Shown here: piece after piece, positions 50,556 to 60,409 of the stretch
Layout: each line of letters opens with the position of its first letter
How positions within the stretch are numbered: position 1 is the stretch's first letter
Assembly (NCBI RefSeq): GCF_001044395.1
Contig: NZ_JANU01000004.1
Span: 1 to 64,000, forward strand
From: Caenimonas sp. SL110
GTDB taxonomy: Bacteria; Pseudomonadota; Gammaproteobacteria; Burkholderiales; Burkholderiaceae_C
Direction: 5' to 3'
Length of the DNA stretch: 64,000 nucleotides
Position numbers and translations under genes: made by a program
The notes under the pieces: generated by a model
Told to the model about the DNA's origin: nothing
The model's input: only the letters and a program-made list of their open reading frames with translations
Databases searched by the model: none

Positions 50556-52610
50556 ATGCGCGCTGCCGCCGCGCCGGTCTCGCCCGTGCGGCCGCGAGCC
50601 TCTGCACGCTTGCGCTGGACATTGTGGGTGCTGCTGATCAGCCTGGTCGCTTCGCTGCTGGTGACACTGGTGTGGCTGGCGGGCCGGTACGAGGCAAGCC
50701 AGGTGCAGACCAAGCTGGAGCGCGACACTGCCGACGCCTTGAGCGATATCCGCGCGGCGCTCACGCGCAACGTGCAGTCGCTGCAAGCCTTGCATGCACG
50801 CCACCGCTCGCCGGCTGCGTGGGATGAAGAAGCAACGCGCCTTTTGCGCGATCACCGTGAATGGCTGCGGATCGAGTGGCGCGACGCCAGCCTTGCGCCG
50901 GTCAACGACGCCGACACGCCGTACCGCCCGCCACCGTTCGCCAGGTTGGGTCGCGGCAATGCGCAGGCCGATGTTGCGCAGGCGTGCGCGGTAGCGCGGC
51001 GCGTGAGCGGTCCCGCGTACAGCAACAGTTACTTCCTGCCGCAACCCGACGGGCTGGGGATCGAAGTGATGGAGTTGTGCCTGCCGCAAGTGTCGGCTGG
51101 CGAACTGCAGGGCTACATGGTCGCCACCTATTCACTCAGCGACATCCTGGCCGGCCTGGTCGGGCCGCAGCTCACGCGCAGCCAGGACGTGTCGTTCACC
51201 GAAGCCGATGGCACACGGCTGGCCATGCAGGGCTCGACCCGGCGCGGCAATCGCGTCTTCACATCGCAGCAGTTGCTGGACCTGCCGGGCAACACGATGG
51301 TGCTGCGCATGGACAGCTGGCGCGGCGCGCCGGACCTGTTCCCCAATGTGTTGACGGCCCTTGTCACGACGATGTCGATCGCGCTGGTGGCCGTGCTGGT
51401 GCTGCTGAACAAGGACGCACGGCGGCGCCTGCGCGCCGAAGAAGACCTGGCCGATGCGCTGGCGTTTCGCAAGGCGATGGAAGATTCGCTGGTCACCGGC
51501 CTTCGCGCGCGCGACCTGGAGGGACGCATCACCTATGTGAATCCTGCGTTCTGCCAGATGGTGGGGTTTGAACCCGAAGAGTTGCTGGGCTATGCCATGC
51601 CTGCGCCCTATTGGCCGCCGGAGCTGGCCGATGAATACCAGAAGCGCCAGGATGTGCGGCTGGCCGGCCAGCATGCGCCGCCGCGTGAAGGTTTCGAATC
51701 GGTCTTCATGCGCAAGGACGGCTCGCGGTTTCCGGTGCTGATCATCGAAGCGCCGCTCATCAACCACGAGGGCGTGCAGACCGGCTGGATGAGCGCCTTT
51801 CTCGACATCAGCGAACAACGGCGCGTGGAAGAGCTGTCCCGCGCAAGCCAGGAGCGGCTGCAGGCTACTGCGCGGCTTGCGACGGTGGGCGAGATGGCGT
51901 CGTTGCTGTCCCACGAACTGAACCAGCCGCTGGCGGCGATTGCGAGTTACGCAACCGGTTCGATCAATCTCCTGAACGCGGTGGACGACGCAGACAGGCC
52001 CGGCGACGCCAGCGAACGCGCCGCCGACATCGAGCTCGCGATGCGCCGCATTGCGGAGCAGGCCGAGCGTGCCGGCAAGGTCATCAAGAGCGTGCACGAC
52101 TTCGTGCGAAGGCGCGACAAGGAGCGTGAACCCGTGGCGCCTGCCAAGCTGCTCGACACCATCATGCCGCTGGTGCAGTTGCAGGCGCGCAAGCTCGGCG
52201 TGCGGGTCGAGACGCGGCTCGAATCCGGCTTGCCTGCGGTCGTGTGCGACCGCACCATGGTCGAGCAGGTGCTGCTCAATCTCGCGCGCAATGCGATGCA
52301 GGCGATGGACCATGCGTCGGTGCGCGAGCCTTCGCTGCTGATGGAAGTGCGCCGTGCGTCCGGGCCTGGCATGGCGGCCAAGGGATGGCTGGAGTTTTCA
52401 GTGGCGGACGTGGGGCCGGGCATTCCCGACGATGTGAAGCAGCAACTGTTCACGCCGTTTTTCACCACCAAGGCAGAAGGCATGGGCCTGGGTTTGTCGC
52501 TGTGCCGCACCGTGGTGGAGCAGCACGGCGGCTTTCTCGCGTTCGAGCCGCGCCTGCCAGCAGGAACGATTTTCAGGTTCACGTTGCCGGTCGATGACGC
52601 GCTGAATTAA
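50556..52610 (+). CDS. PAS-domain sensor histidine kinase (FixL/DctS-like)
   Basis: The 684-residue protein has membrane helices at about 21-43 and 266-288 flanking a periplasmic sensor domain. A PAS domain follows (about 310-425, DLEGRITYVNPAFCQMVGFEPEELLG), then the H-box SHELNQPLAAI with His453. The catalytic domain has N-box NLARNAMQAM, VADVGPGIP and a GMGLGLSLC G2-box. It would phosphorylate the response regulator encoded 9 bases downstream. The domain order resembles DctS-type C4-dicarboxylate or aromatic-acid sensors; the ligand is unknown. AAGAAGG lies 7 bases before the ATG. Confidence 0.9.
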   Translation: MRAAAAPVSPVRPRASARLRWTLWVLLISLVASLLVTLVWLAGRYEASQVQTKLERDTADALSDIRAALTRNVQSLQALHARHRSPAAWDEEATRLLRDHREWLRIEWRDASLAPVNDADTPYRPPPFARLGRGNAQADVAQACAVARRVSGPAYSNSYFLPQPDGLGIEVMELCLPQVSAGELQGYMVATYSLSDILAGLVGPQLTRSQDVSFTEADGTRLAMQGSTRRGNRVFTSQQLLDLPGNTMVLRMDSWRGAPDLFPNVLTALVTTMSIALVAVLVLLNKDARRRLRAEEDLADALAFRKAMEDSLVTGLRARDLEGRITYVNPAFCQMVGFEPEELLGYAMPAPYWPPELADEYQKRQDVRLAGQHAPPREGFESVFMRKDGSRFPVLIIEAPLINHEGVQTGWMSAFLDISEQRRVEELSRASQERLQATARLATVGEMASLLSHELNQPLAAIASYATGSINLLNAVDDADRPGDASERAADIELAMRRIAEQAERAGKVIKSVHDFVRRRDKEREPVAPAKLLDTIMPLVQLQARKLGVRVETRLESGLPAVVCDRTMVEQVLLNLARNAMQAMDHASVREPSLLMEVRRASGPGMAAKGWLEFSVADVGPGIPDDVKQQLFTPFFTTKAEGMGLGLSLCRTVVEQHGGFLAFEPRLPAGTIFRFTLPVDDALN

Positions 52611-52619
52611 GCTGTACAC

Positions 52620-53255
52620 ATGCAACCGTCTGCCAATGCCACCGTATTCATCGTCGATGACGATGCCAGCGTGCGCGAAGCGCTGGCCTGGCTCCTGCGC
52701 ACGCGCCACCTTTTGAGCGAGTCCTTTGACGGTGCTGAAGCCTTCGATGCCATGCTGCAGGGCTTCACACTGTCGCAGCCCTGCTGCCTGCTGCTCGATG
52801 TGCGCATGCCGGGCATGAGCGGCCTGGCCCTGTTTGACAAGCTCGTCGAGCGCGGCCTTGTCACTGCGATGCCGGTCATCTTTCTCACCGGCCATGCCGA
52901 CGTGCCGACGGCGGTGGACATGGTCAAGCGCGGCGCGTTCGACTTTTGCGAAAAGCCTTTTTCAGACAACGCATTGGTGGACCGTGTCGAACAGGCGCTT
53001 GCGCTGTCAACCCAGGTGCTGGCGACTCGGCGGCAATCGCAGCTGCTGAAAACCCGTTTGGGCGAGCTGACAGAGCGCGAGCGCGACGTCATGCGGCTGG
53101 TGGTCGAGGGCCTGCCCAACAAGCTGATCGCGGATCAACTGGACATCAGCGTGCGCACGGTGGAAGTCCACCGCGCGCGCGTTTTCGACAAGATGGAAGT
53201 GAAGTCGGCGGTCGAGCTCGCCAACCTGCTGCGCAAGGACCAGATCCCTGACTAA
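52620..53255 (+). CDS. Two-component response regulator (FixJ/DctR-like)
   Basis: The 211-residue protein has a receiver domain with acidic pair DDD (13-15), phospho-acceptor Asp60 (LLLDVRMPGMSG) and Lys in CEKPF. A LuxR/FixJ helix-turn-helix follows (LTERERDVMRLVVEGLPNKLIADQLDISVRTVEVHRARVFDKM). It is the partner of the kinase just upstream and acts as a DNA-binding transcription activator. Targets are not visible; the sugar dehydrogenase gene that follows is on the other strand. Confidence 0.93.
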   Translation: MQPSANATVFIVDDDASVREALAWLLRTRHLLSESFDGAEAFDAMLQGFTLSQPCCLLLDVRMPGMSGLALFDKLVERGLVTAMPVIFLTGHADVPTAVDMVKRGAFDFCEKPFSDNALVDRVEQALALSTQVLATRRQSQLLKTRLGELTERERDVMRLVVEGLPNKLIADQLDISVRTVEVHRARVFDKMEVKSAVELANLLRKDQIPD

Positions 53256-53267
53256 CCCAGTAGCGCG

Positions 53268-54590
53268 CTAGCCGCCCGGCGCCACGCGCCAGATCACGTT
53301 GCCCACGTCGTCCGCCACCAGCAGCGCACCCTTGCCGTCAAGCGCCACGCCGACCGGCCGGCCGTAGGCCTTGCCTTCCTTGCTCAGAAAGCCCGACAGG
53401 AATTCCTGCGGAGGTCCCGATGGCTTGCCGCCCATGAAGGGAACGAAGACCACGTTGTAGCCAGACAGCTCCTTGCGGTTCCACGAACCGTGCTGTCCGA
53501 TGAATGCGCCGTTGGCATAGCTGCCGGGCATGCGCGAGTCGGAAAACGCCAGGCCCAGCGGTGCGACGTGCGAGCCCAGGCCGTAGTCCGGTGCAATGGC
53601 TTTTGCCACCATGGCCGGGTTGGGCGGGGTCACGCGCGAATCGACGTTTTGTCCCCAATAGCTCCACGGCCAGCCATAGAACGCGCCGTCTTTCACCGAG
53701 GTGAGGTAGTCGGGCACCAGGTCGTTGCCGAGTTCATCGCGCTCATTGACCACGGTCCACAGCGCCTTCGACTGTGGCTCCCAGCCCATGCCGTTGGGGT
53801 TGCGCAGGCCGCTGGCGAACAGGCGCTTGTTGCCGGTCGCGCGGTCCACTTCCCAGATCGCGGCGCGGCCTTCTTCAGCCGCCATGCCGTTGTCGCCGAT
53901 GTTGCTGTTGGAGCCCACGCTTGCATAGAGCTTGCTGCCATCGGCGCTGGCGATGATGTTCTTGGTCCAGTGGTGGTTCGCGCCCGAGGGCAGGTCGGTG
54001 ACTTTCACCGGCGTGGCGGTGATGCTGGTCTGCCCGGCCTGATACGGCACCTTGATGATGGCGTCGGCGTTCGCGATGAAAAGCTCGTTGCCCACCAGCG
54101 CCATGCCGAACGGCGAGGTTAGCCCGCTCATGAAAACGGTCTTCATCTCGGCCACGCCATCGCCGTTGGCGTCGCGCAGGAGAGTGATCCTGTTCGCACT
54201 GGGCACGCCTGCGCCCGCGCGCTTCATCACGATGCCCATTGCGAAGCCACGAAGGCCCTGCCCATGCACGTTTGTCGCGCCCTCCTGCGGTGCGGGCTTG
54301 TTGCTTTCTGCGACAAGCACGTCACCGTTTGGGAGCGTGTAAATCCACCGTGGGTGATCCAGGTCCGTGGCCAGGGCGGTGACAGTAAAGCCGACGGCGG
54401 CCCCGGGCATGACGCCTTGCGGCCAGCCTTGTGCAGGTGCAATGTTGACGGTGGGAATGAAGCGGGGGTGTTCGGGCGCGGGCATGGCGGGGTTCGGACC
54501 GACGCCGGAAGTGGGCAACTGGGCGAGCGCGGCGCCAAAGGCCGCGCAAAGCACGGCGATGCAGGTGGCGCGCAGGGGGTGCAGGTTCAT
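53268..54590 (-). CDS. Exported sorbosone/glucose-dehydrogenase-like beta-propeller protein
   Basis: The 440-residue protein has a signal peptide (about 1-23, AAFGAALAQ) and a six-bladed propeller of the GSDH/L-sorbosone dehydrogenase family. LDHPRWIYTLPNGDVLVAE starts the first blade, then GLRNPNGMGWEP, and HGSWNRKELSGYNVVFVPF near the end. Family members oxidise aldoses in the periplasm with PQQ. No PQQ synthesis genes are nearby, so the cofactor state is unknown. It lies 12 bases from the convergent response-regulator stop. Confidence 0.82.
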   Translation of the reverse strand: MNLHPLRATCIAVLCAAFGAALAQLPTSGVGPNPAMPAPEHPRFIPTVNIAPAQGWPQGVMPGAAVGFTVTALATDLDHPRWIYTLPNGDVLVAESNKPAPQEGATNVHGQGLRGFAMGIVMKRAGAGVPSANRITLLRDANGDGVAEMKTVFMSGLTSPFGMALVGNELFIANADAIIKVPYQAGQTSITATPVKVTDLPSGANHHWTKNIIASADGSKLYASVGSNSNIGDNGMAAEEGRAAIWEVDRATGNKRLFASGLRNPNGMGWEPQSKALWTVVNERDELGNDLVPDYLTSVKDGAFYGWPWSYWGQNVDSRVTPPNPAMVAKAIAPDYGLGSHVAPLGLAFSDSRMPGSYANGAFIGQHGSWNRKELSGYNVVFVPFMGGKPSGPPQEFLSGFLSKEGKAYGRPVGVALDGKGALLVADDVGNVIWRVAPGG

Positions 54591-54692
54591 CCAGACAGTT
54601 TGGTTGCGCGGACGCTGTGCATCTGTAGGTGGGGGCCGCGAGCTGGAACTTTGGCACCCCAGGAGTCGCAGGGTGCGGTAAACCGAGTAGGG

Positions 54693-54821
54693 CTACTTGT
54701 CATCGCCCGGTGTGTCGGCCCCCGGCGGCTCGCCTTTCTTGCGTCCGGAGAACATGGTCCACCAGACAATAAAGACCAGCAGGCCCAGCGCGAGCAGGGC
54801 TTCGAGCAAAATCAGCAGCAT
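54693..54821 (-). CDS. 42-residue single-helix membrane peptide
   Basis: This small open frame encodes one hydrophobic helix (about 2-24, LLILLEALLALGLLVFIVWWTMF) followed by a charged tail (SGRKKGEPPGADTPGDDK). AAGGAA lies 8 bases before its ATG on the minus strand, a better ribosome site than its neighbour has. Its start codon overlaps the mltA start on the opposite strand (shared CATG at 54819-54822). The family is unknown to me; it could be an envelope micro-protein. Confidence 0.6.
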   Translation of the reverse strand: MLLILLEALLALGLLVFIVWWTMFSGRKKGEPPGADTPGDDK

Positions 54822-55947
54822 GAAGCGTTTCCTTGTGTATGCGATTGTAGGAATGCTCGCGGCTTGCAGCAGTGTCCCCTTGCCGCCTGCGGATGAGGTC
54901 AGGCCCGCGCCACGTATCACCGGGCCGGTGGATGACTCCGCTCCCCTGCCCCCGGCCCTGACCCACGGCAAGAGCCGGTGGCAACCGGTGCGCTGGAGCG
55001 AATTGCCCGGCTTCGAGGACGATGCCATCCACGAAGCGTGGAACGCGTGGATCAAGAGTTGCGAACGCCCCGGCGCCACCTTCGCGCCGCTGTGCCCGCA
55101 GGTGCGGCAGTTGTCCATCGCTGCGCCGCACGAGCAGCGCGCGTGGATGAGGTCCCGGCTGCAGCCCTACCGTGTGGAGCCTGTTCAGGCGGGCGATCCC
55201 GGGTTGCTGACGGGCTACTACGAACCCCTGCTCGAAGGCAGCCGCCTGCCCACTGCCACCCATACCGTGCCGCTGTACCGCCCGCCCGCCACATTGGCAA
55301 GCAGGCGCCCCTGGTACACACGCCAGGAGATGGAGACCGTGCCGGAGGTTCGCGCGCAATTGCGTGGCCGCGAGATCGCATGGCTGGCTGATCCGGTCGA
55401 TGCGCTGGTGTTGCAGATCCAGGGGTCCGGCCGCATGCGTGTCACTGAACCGGACGGCACACAGCGCGTGGTCCGCCTCGCGTTTGCCGCATCCAATGAC
55501 CAGCCCTATCGCAGTGTGGGCTCATGGTTGCTGCAACAGGGTGCAATCCGCGATGCGTCGTGGCCCGGCATCAAGGCGTGGACCGTGCAGAACCCGCAGC
55601 GCGTCAATGAAATGCTCTGGGCCAATCCGCGCACGGTGTTCTTTCGTGAGGAGCCGCTGCCCGATCTGGACGCTGCATTCGGGCCGCGTGGCGCGCAAGG
55701 CGTGCCGCTGACGCCGGGCCGGTCGATCGCGGTGGACAAGGACAGCATTCCTTATGGCACGCCGGTATGGCTTGCTTCGGCGGGGCCGGTGACCAATTTG
55801 CAGAGGCTGGTGTTGGCCCAGGACACCGGAAGCGCCATCGTTGGATCGGTGCGGGCCGACTACTTTGCGGGATGGGGGCCGGACGCTGGTGATCTGGCGG
55901 GACGCTTGAAGCAGCCGCTACGCCTGTGGGTGCTATGGCCCAAGTGA
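54820..55947 (+). CDS. mltA: Membrane-bound lytic murein transglycosylase A
   Basis: The 375-residue lipoprotein has a lipobox LAACS (Cys at about residue 16). The MltA domain has DPGLLTGYYEPLLEGS, ALVLQIQGSGRMRV and NEMLWANPRTVFFRE. The 3D domain has TPGRSIAVDKDSIPYGTPVWLAS and ends with GWGPDAGDLAGRLKQPLRLWVLWP, including the catalytic Asp. It cleaves peptidoglycan between MurNAc and GlcNAc to form 1,6-anhydro ends at the outer membrane. The ATG at 54820 is needed for a full lipoprotein signal. No strong ribosome site is seen. Confidence 0.94.
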   Translation: MKRFLVYAIVGMLAACSSVPLPPADEVRPAPRITGPVDDSAPLPPALTHGKSRWQPVRWSELPGFEDDAIHEAWNAWIKSCERPGATFAPLCPQVRQLSIAAPHEQRAWMRSRLQPYRVEPVQAGDPGLLTGYYEPLLEGSRLPTATHTVPLYRPPATLASRRPWYTRQEMETVPEVRAQLRGREIAWLADPVDALVLQIQGSGRMRVTEPDGTQRVVRLAFAASNDQPYRSVGSWLLQQGAIRDASWPGIKAWTVQNPQRVNEMLWANPRTVFFREEPLPDLDAAFGPRGAQGVPLTPGRSIAVDKDSIPYGTPVWLASAGPVTNLQRLVLAQDTGSAIVGSVRADYFAGWGPDAGDLAGRLKQPLRLWVLWPK

Positions 55948-56068
55948 ACAAGGGCAAACCCGCGGCTACGTGATATCGCTGATATACGAACGCTCCATAG
56001 CTTCATCTGGCGGGGCGCGTTACAAACCGTCGGCGGCGGTTTGCCGCGATACACACCAGAAAGATTTC

Positions 56069-56743
56069 ATGCCGACAGTCAAGAACGCGGTGTTCGCAGC
56101 AGCTACCGCACTCGCCTACACCGCCCTGCCCACGCAAGTTGAAGCCGAACCGGCGAACGTTCTTGCACTGCACAAGCCCACGCAGCCGGACCCCGCGCTC
56201 GAGGGTCAGCAATCCACGCTGCCGCTATCGCATGCCCGCCAGTTGCAGACGCACGCAAGAAAACCGGGCCCCATCACGACCTACACAGTTAACCGAACCG
56301 ACGGGGACACGGTGGTTTTCTGGAGCGGAGACCTTCGCTGTCAACCTGTCGGAGAACGAGTGGGGAGTTACGCCGAGCAATTGCCTGGCGGTAATTACCC
56401 GGCGTTGGTCGCGAACTGCTCTGAGGGCGAGCGTCCGATGATTGGCCACGAGTTTTTCAAGCCCTGGGACGGCTATTCGGAAACTCTGGAACGCGTTCGT
56501 TTTTACCAGCCCGTGTATGGTGTCAATGACACGGACCGTAACCAGTCCTGCGAGGACTTGCGCGTCGGCCCATACGCAGTTCTTAAGGTCAGGGGCGCGC
56601 TGCCACTTGTTCACGGCGTCGCGGTCGCCAGCGAACCCTGCCGCGAGACGGTGTATGGGGCCGCCGCGCCGTCTGCTGTCGGCAACCCCGTCATCACCGC
56701 CAGCCTCATCGCCTTCGCAGCGATCGCGCGCACGCTGGGTTGA
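56069..56743 (+). CDS. Four-cysteine exported protein, probable distant third family member
   Basis: The 224-residue protein has a signal peptide (1-28, ending VEAEPA) and cysteines at 91, 117, 161 and 191. The second is in ANCSEG, the third in SCEDL and the fourth in SEPC. This repeats the pattern of the two proteins at 25710-27367 (ANC, then S/PC-D/E, then the fourth Cys), though overall similarity is low. It ends with a short hydrophobic stretch (about 205-222) and no cytosolic tail, so it lacks PPxY motifs. The ATG at 56069 was chosen over an upstream in-frame start because it begins a clear signal peptide. Function unknown. Confidence 0.6.
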   Translation: MPTVKNAVFAAATALAYTALPTQVEAEPANVLALHKPTQPDPALEGQQSTLPLSHARQLQTHARKPGPITTYTVNRTDGDTVVFWSGDLRCQPVGERVGSYAEQLPGGNYPALVANCSEGERPMIGHEFFKPWDGYSETLERVRFYQPVYGVNDTDRNQSCEDLRVGPYAVLKVRGALPLVHGVAVASEPCRETVYGAAAPSAVGNPVITASLIAFAAIARTLG

Positions 56744-56809
56744 CACCGCGTTCGGGCGTGACCTGCGCCACCAAGACATTCGGCGCGTGCGGGCATACAC
56801 TTTGCCCCC

Positions 56810-59800
56810 ATGAACGCACCACTGCCCGAACATATCCGCAAGGCCCTGGAAACCGTCACCCTCGACGACAAGTATTCGCTCGATTACGGCCGGGCTTTCA
56901 TGAGCGGCGTCCAGGCCCTCGTGAAGCTGCCGATGCTGCAGCGCCTTCGCGATGCCAACGTGGGCAAGAACACCGCCGGCTTCATCAGCGGCTACCGCGG
57001 CTCGCCACTGGGCGGCTATGACCAGGCGCTGTGGAAGGCCAGCAGTTACCTCAAGGCGCAGAACATCGTCTTCCAGCCCGGGGTGAATGAAGAGCTTGCC
57101 GCCACGGCCATCTGGGGCACCCAGCAGCTGGGCTTCACGCCGAAAGACACGCACAAGTTCGATGGGGTGTTCGGCATCTGGTACGGCAAGGGTCCGGGCG
57201 TGGACCGCACCTCCGATGTCTTCAAGCATGCCAACCTGGCAGGCACCACGCCCTGGGGTGGCGTCATCGCCGTGGCTGGTGACGACCACGTCGCCAAAAG
57301 TTCTACCGCCGCACACCAGAGCGACCACATCTTCAAGGCCTGCGGACTGCCGGTTTTCTTTCCGGCCAGCGTGCAGGAAATCCTCGACCTGGGCATTCAT
57401 GCCTTCGCGCTCAGCCGCTACGCGGGGGTGTGGTCCGGCATGAAGACCATCCAGGAAATCGTCGAATCCGCAGCCACCGCGATGATCGATCCGGACCGGG
57501 TGCAGATCCAGATCCCGACCGATTTCGAAATGCCGCCCGGTGGCGTGCACATCCGCTGGCCCGACCACGCGCTCGACCAGGAGTCGCGCCTGTTCGACAC
57601 CAAGTGGTATGCCGCGCTCGCCTACATTCGCGCCAATCGGCTGAACTACAACGCCATCGAAGGCCCCAATGATCGCTTCGGCATCATGGCCAGCGGCAAG
57701 GCCTACAACGACACGCGCCAGGCCCTGCTCGACCTGGGGCTGGACGACGCGACCTGCCGCCAGATCGGCATCAGGCTGCACAAGGTGGGCGTGGTCTGGC
57801 CGCTCGAAGCGCAGGGCACGCGCGCGTTCGCCACGGGCCTGCGCGAGATCCTGGTGGTGGAAGAAAAGCGCCAGGTCATCGAATACCAGGTGAAAGAAGA
57901 GCTCTACAACTGGCGATCCGATGTGCGCCCCAATGTGCTGGGCAAGTTCGAGGAGTCGGACGGCGAGTACACCGGCGGTGAATGGTCTATGCCCAACCCC
58001 ACGGCCAACACCCTGCTGCGGGCCAATGCGGACCTGTCACCGGCCCTGATCGCACGCGCCATCGCGCGTCGCCTGAAGAAGCTGGGCGTGGACGGCGACA
58101 TCGGCGCACGCATCGAGGCGCAGCTCGCGATTCTCGATGCCAAGGAGCGCTCGATGCAGGTCATCGAGGTCAAGGGCGACCGCGCGCCGTGGTTCTGCTC
58201 GGGCTGCCCGCACAACACATCCACCGTGGTGCCAGAAGGCTCGCGCGCGCTGGCCGGTATCGGATGCCACTTCATGGCGACATGGATGGACCGCGCGACC
58301 ATCGGCTTCACCCAGATGGGCGGCGAAGGTGTGCCCTGGGTCGGGCAGCAACCGTTCACGACCGAAGAACATGTGTTCGCCAACCTGGGCGACGGCACGT
58401 ATTTCCACAGCGGCCTGCTCGCGATCCGCCAGTCGATCGCTGCGGGTGTGAACATCACCTACAAGGTCCTCTACAACGACGCAGTCGCAATGACCGGCGG
58501 CCAGCAGGTCGGCGAGCGACCCGAGGGGCACAGCGTGATCCAGATCGCGCACAGCCTCATCGCTGAAGGTGTGACGCGCGAAGTGATCGTGACCGATGAG
58601 CCCGAGAAGTACGCAACCGCCAAACTGCCTCCAGGCGTCGAGGTATTCCATCGCGACGAACTCGACCGCATCCAGCGCGAGTTTCGCGAGCTCAAGGGCA
58701 CCACCGCCATCATTTACGACCAGACCTGCGCGACCGAAAAACGCCGCCGCCGCAAGCGCGGCACCATGGTCGATCCAGCGGTGCGGGTGGTGATCAACGA
58801 CCTGGTGTGCGAAGGCTGCGGTGACTGTAGCGCCAAGAGCAATTGCCTGTCGGTCGAGCCGCTGGAAACCGAATTCGGACGCAAGCGCACGATCAACCAG
58901 AACACCTGCAACAAGGACACCAGTTGCCTCAAGGGCTTTTGCCCCAGCTTCGTCACGGTCGAAGGCGGCCAGCTCAAGAAAAAAGCAAAGGACAAGGTCG
59001 TCTCGCCGTTCTCGCTGACCGCTTCACTGGGCGAGCTGCCGCAACCGCAGCTGCCGCAGATCCACGGTGCATTCGGCATCGTGGTGGCCGGCGTGGGCGG
59101 CACCGGGGTCATCACGATCGGCCAGTTGCTCGGCATGGCCGGGCATATCGAAGGCAAGGGCATCGTCACGCAGGATTCCGCAGGTCTCGCGCAAAAAGGC
59201 GGCGCGACCTGGAGCCATGTGCTGATCGGCGAGCAGATGGACGACATCCGCACCACCAAGGTCAGCATGGCCGGCGCCGATCTCATCATCGGCTGCGACC
59301 CCATCGTGACAGCAGGCAAGGAAACGGTGCTGCGCATGCGGCAAGGGCGTACACATGTCGCGCTCAACTCGCACAGCACGCCGACAGCGGCCTTCGTGAA
59401 AAACTCGAACTGGGCCAATCCTGCCGATGCGTGCGCGGGAGAAATCGCCAAGGCCGTGGGCGCAGAAGGCATCGGTGCATTCAATGCGGATGCGGCGTCG
59501 TCGAAGCTGATGGGCGACAGCATCTACACCAACCCGATGATGCTCGGCTACGCGTGGCAAAAGGGCTGGATTCCGCTCGGACATGAAGCGCTCATGCGTG
59601 CGATCGAACTCAATGCGGTTGCCGTGGACAACAACAAAGCTGCATTCGAGTGGGGCCGCCGCGCCGCGCACGACTGGGCATCGGTCGAGCGGCTGCTGTC
59701 GCCGGGCCAGGTGATCGAGTTGAAAAAGCGCGACACGGTCGATAGCCTGGTGACCAGGCGCGTCGAGTTCCTTACCGACTACCAGAACGCGGCCTATGCC

Positions 59801-60382
59801 TCGCTCTACCGGACCTTCGTCGAACGGGTGCGCCAGGCCGAGGCGCCGCTGGGCAAGACGCTGCTGACCGAATCGGTGGCGCGCTACCTGTTCAAGCTCA
59901 TGGCGTACAAGGACGAATACGAAGTCGCGCGCCTGCACACCGAAACCGGGTTCCAGGAAAAGATCGCCGCGATGTTCGAGGGCGACTACCAGGTGAACTT
60001 CCACCTGGCGCCTCCGCTGACTTCGAAGCGCAATGAAAAAGGCGAATTGCAAAAACGCAAGTTCGGCCCTGCGATGCTCACGGGGTTCAAGCTGCTGGCA
60101 AGGATGAAGGGTCTGCGCGGCACCGCATTCGACATCTTCGGGCGAACCGAAGAACGTCGCACCGAGCGCGCGCTGATCGGTGAATATCGCGCCAGCATCG
60201 AACGTGTGATGGCCGAACTCAACGCTGGCAATCATGCGCTGGCCGTTGAAATCGCTCGGATTCCTGAGCAGATCAAGGGTTACGGCCACGTCAAGGAGCG
60301 CCACCTCGCGCTGGCGCGACCGCAGTGGGAACGCCTGATGCAGCAGTGGCCCCTGGCTGACGCCGAGCGCCAGGCCGCCTGA
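56810..60382 (+). CDS. Indolepyruvate ferredoxin oxidoreductase-type fused alpha-gamma enzyme
   Basis: The 1190-residue cytosolic protein combines a pyrimidine-binding domain (FISGYRGSPLGGYD), a TPP-binding domain with CSGCPHNTSTVVPEG and NDAVAMTGGQQ, and a Cys-rich segment CEGCGDCSAKSNC that can bind an iron-sulfur cluster. A gamma domain with GVGGTGVITIGQLLG and a helical end of about 200 residues follow. It oxidatively decarboxylates aryl- or branched-chain 2-oxo acids to acyl-CoA. Fused forms of this length are usual in Burkholderiales. The ATG at 56810 fits MNAPLPEHIRKALE. The methyltransferase gene follows after 27 bases. Confidence 0.92.
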   Translation: MNAPLPEHIRKALETVTLDDKYSLDYGRAFMSGVQALVKLPMLQRLRDANVGKNTAGFISGYRGSPLGGYDQALWKASSYLKAQNIVFQPGVNEELAATAIWGTQQLGFTPKDTHKFDGVFGIWYGKGPGVDRTSDVFKHANLAGTTPWGGVIAVAGDDHVAKSSTAAHQSDHIFKACGLPVFFPASVQEILDLGIHAFALSRYAGVWSGMKTIQEIVESAATAMIDPDRVQIQIPTDFEMPPGGVHIRWPDHALDQESRLFDTKWYAALAYIRANRLNYNAIEGPNDRFGIMASGKAYNDTRQALLDLGLDDATCRQIGIRLHKVGVVWPLEAQGTRAFATGLREILVVEEKRQVIEYQVKEELYNWRSDVRPNVLGKFEESDGEYTGGEWSMPNPTANTLLRANADLSPALIARAIARRLKKLGVDGDIGARIEAQLAILDAKERSMQVIEVKGDRAPWFCSGCPHNTSTVVPEGSRALAGIGCHFMATWMDRATIGFTQMGGEGVPWVGQQPFTTEEHVFANLGDGTYFHSGLLAIRQSIAAGVNITYKVLYNDAVAMTGGQQVGERPEGHSVIQIAHSLIAEGVTREVIVTDEPEKYATAKLPPGVEVFHRDELDRIQREFRELKGTTAIIYDQTCATEKRRRRKRGTMVDPAVRVVINDLVCEGCGDCSAKSNCLSVEPLETEFGRKRTINQNTCNKDTSCLKGFCPSFVTVEGGQLKKKAKDKVVSPFSLTASLGELPQPQLPQIHGAFGIVVAGVGGTGVITIGQLLGMAGHIEGKGIVTQDSAGLAQKGGATWSHVLIGEQMDDIRTTKVSMAGADLIIGCDPIVTAGKETVLRMRQGRTHVALNSHSTPTAAFVKNSNWANPADACAGEIAKAVGAEGIGAFNADAASSKLMGDSIYTNPMMLGYAWQKGWIPLGHEALMRAIELNAVAVDNNKAAFEWGRRAAHDWASVERLLSPGQVIELKKRDTVDSLVTRRVEFLTDYQNAAYASLYRTFVERVRQAEAPLGKTLLTESVARYLFKLMAYKDEYEVARLHTETGFQEKIAAMFEGDYQVNFHLAPPLTSKRNEKGELQKRKFGPAMLTGFKLLARMKGLRGTAFDIFGRTEERRTERALIGEYRASIERVMAELNAGNHALAVEIARIPEQIKGYGHVKERHLALARPQWERLMQQWPLADAERQAA

Positions 60383-60409
60383 GCGATCGCATCGAGGACA
60401 GGGGTATCC

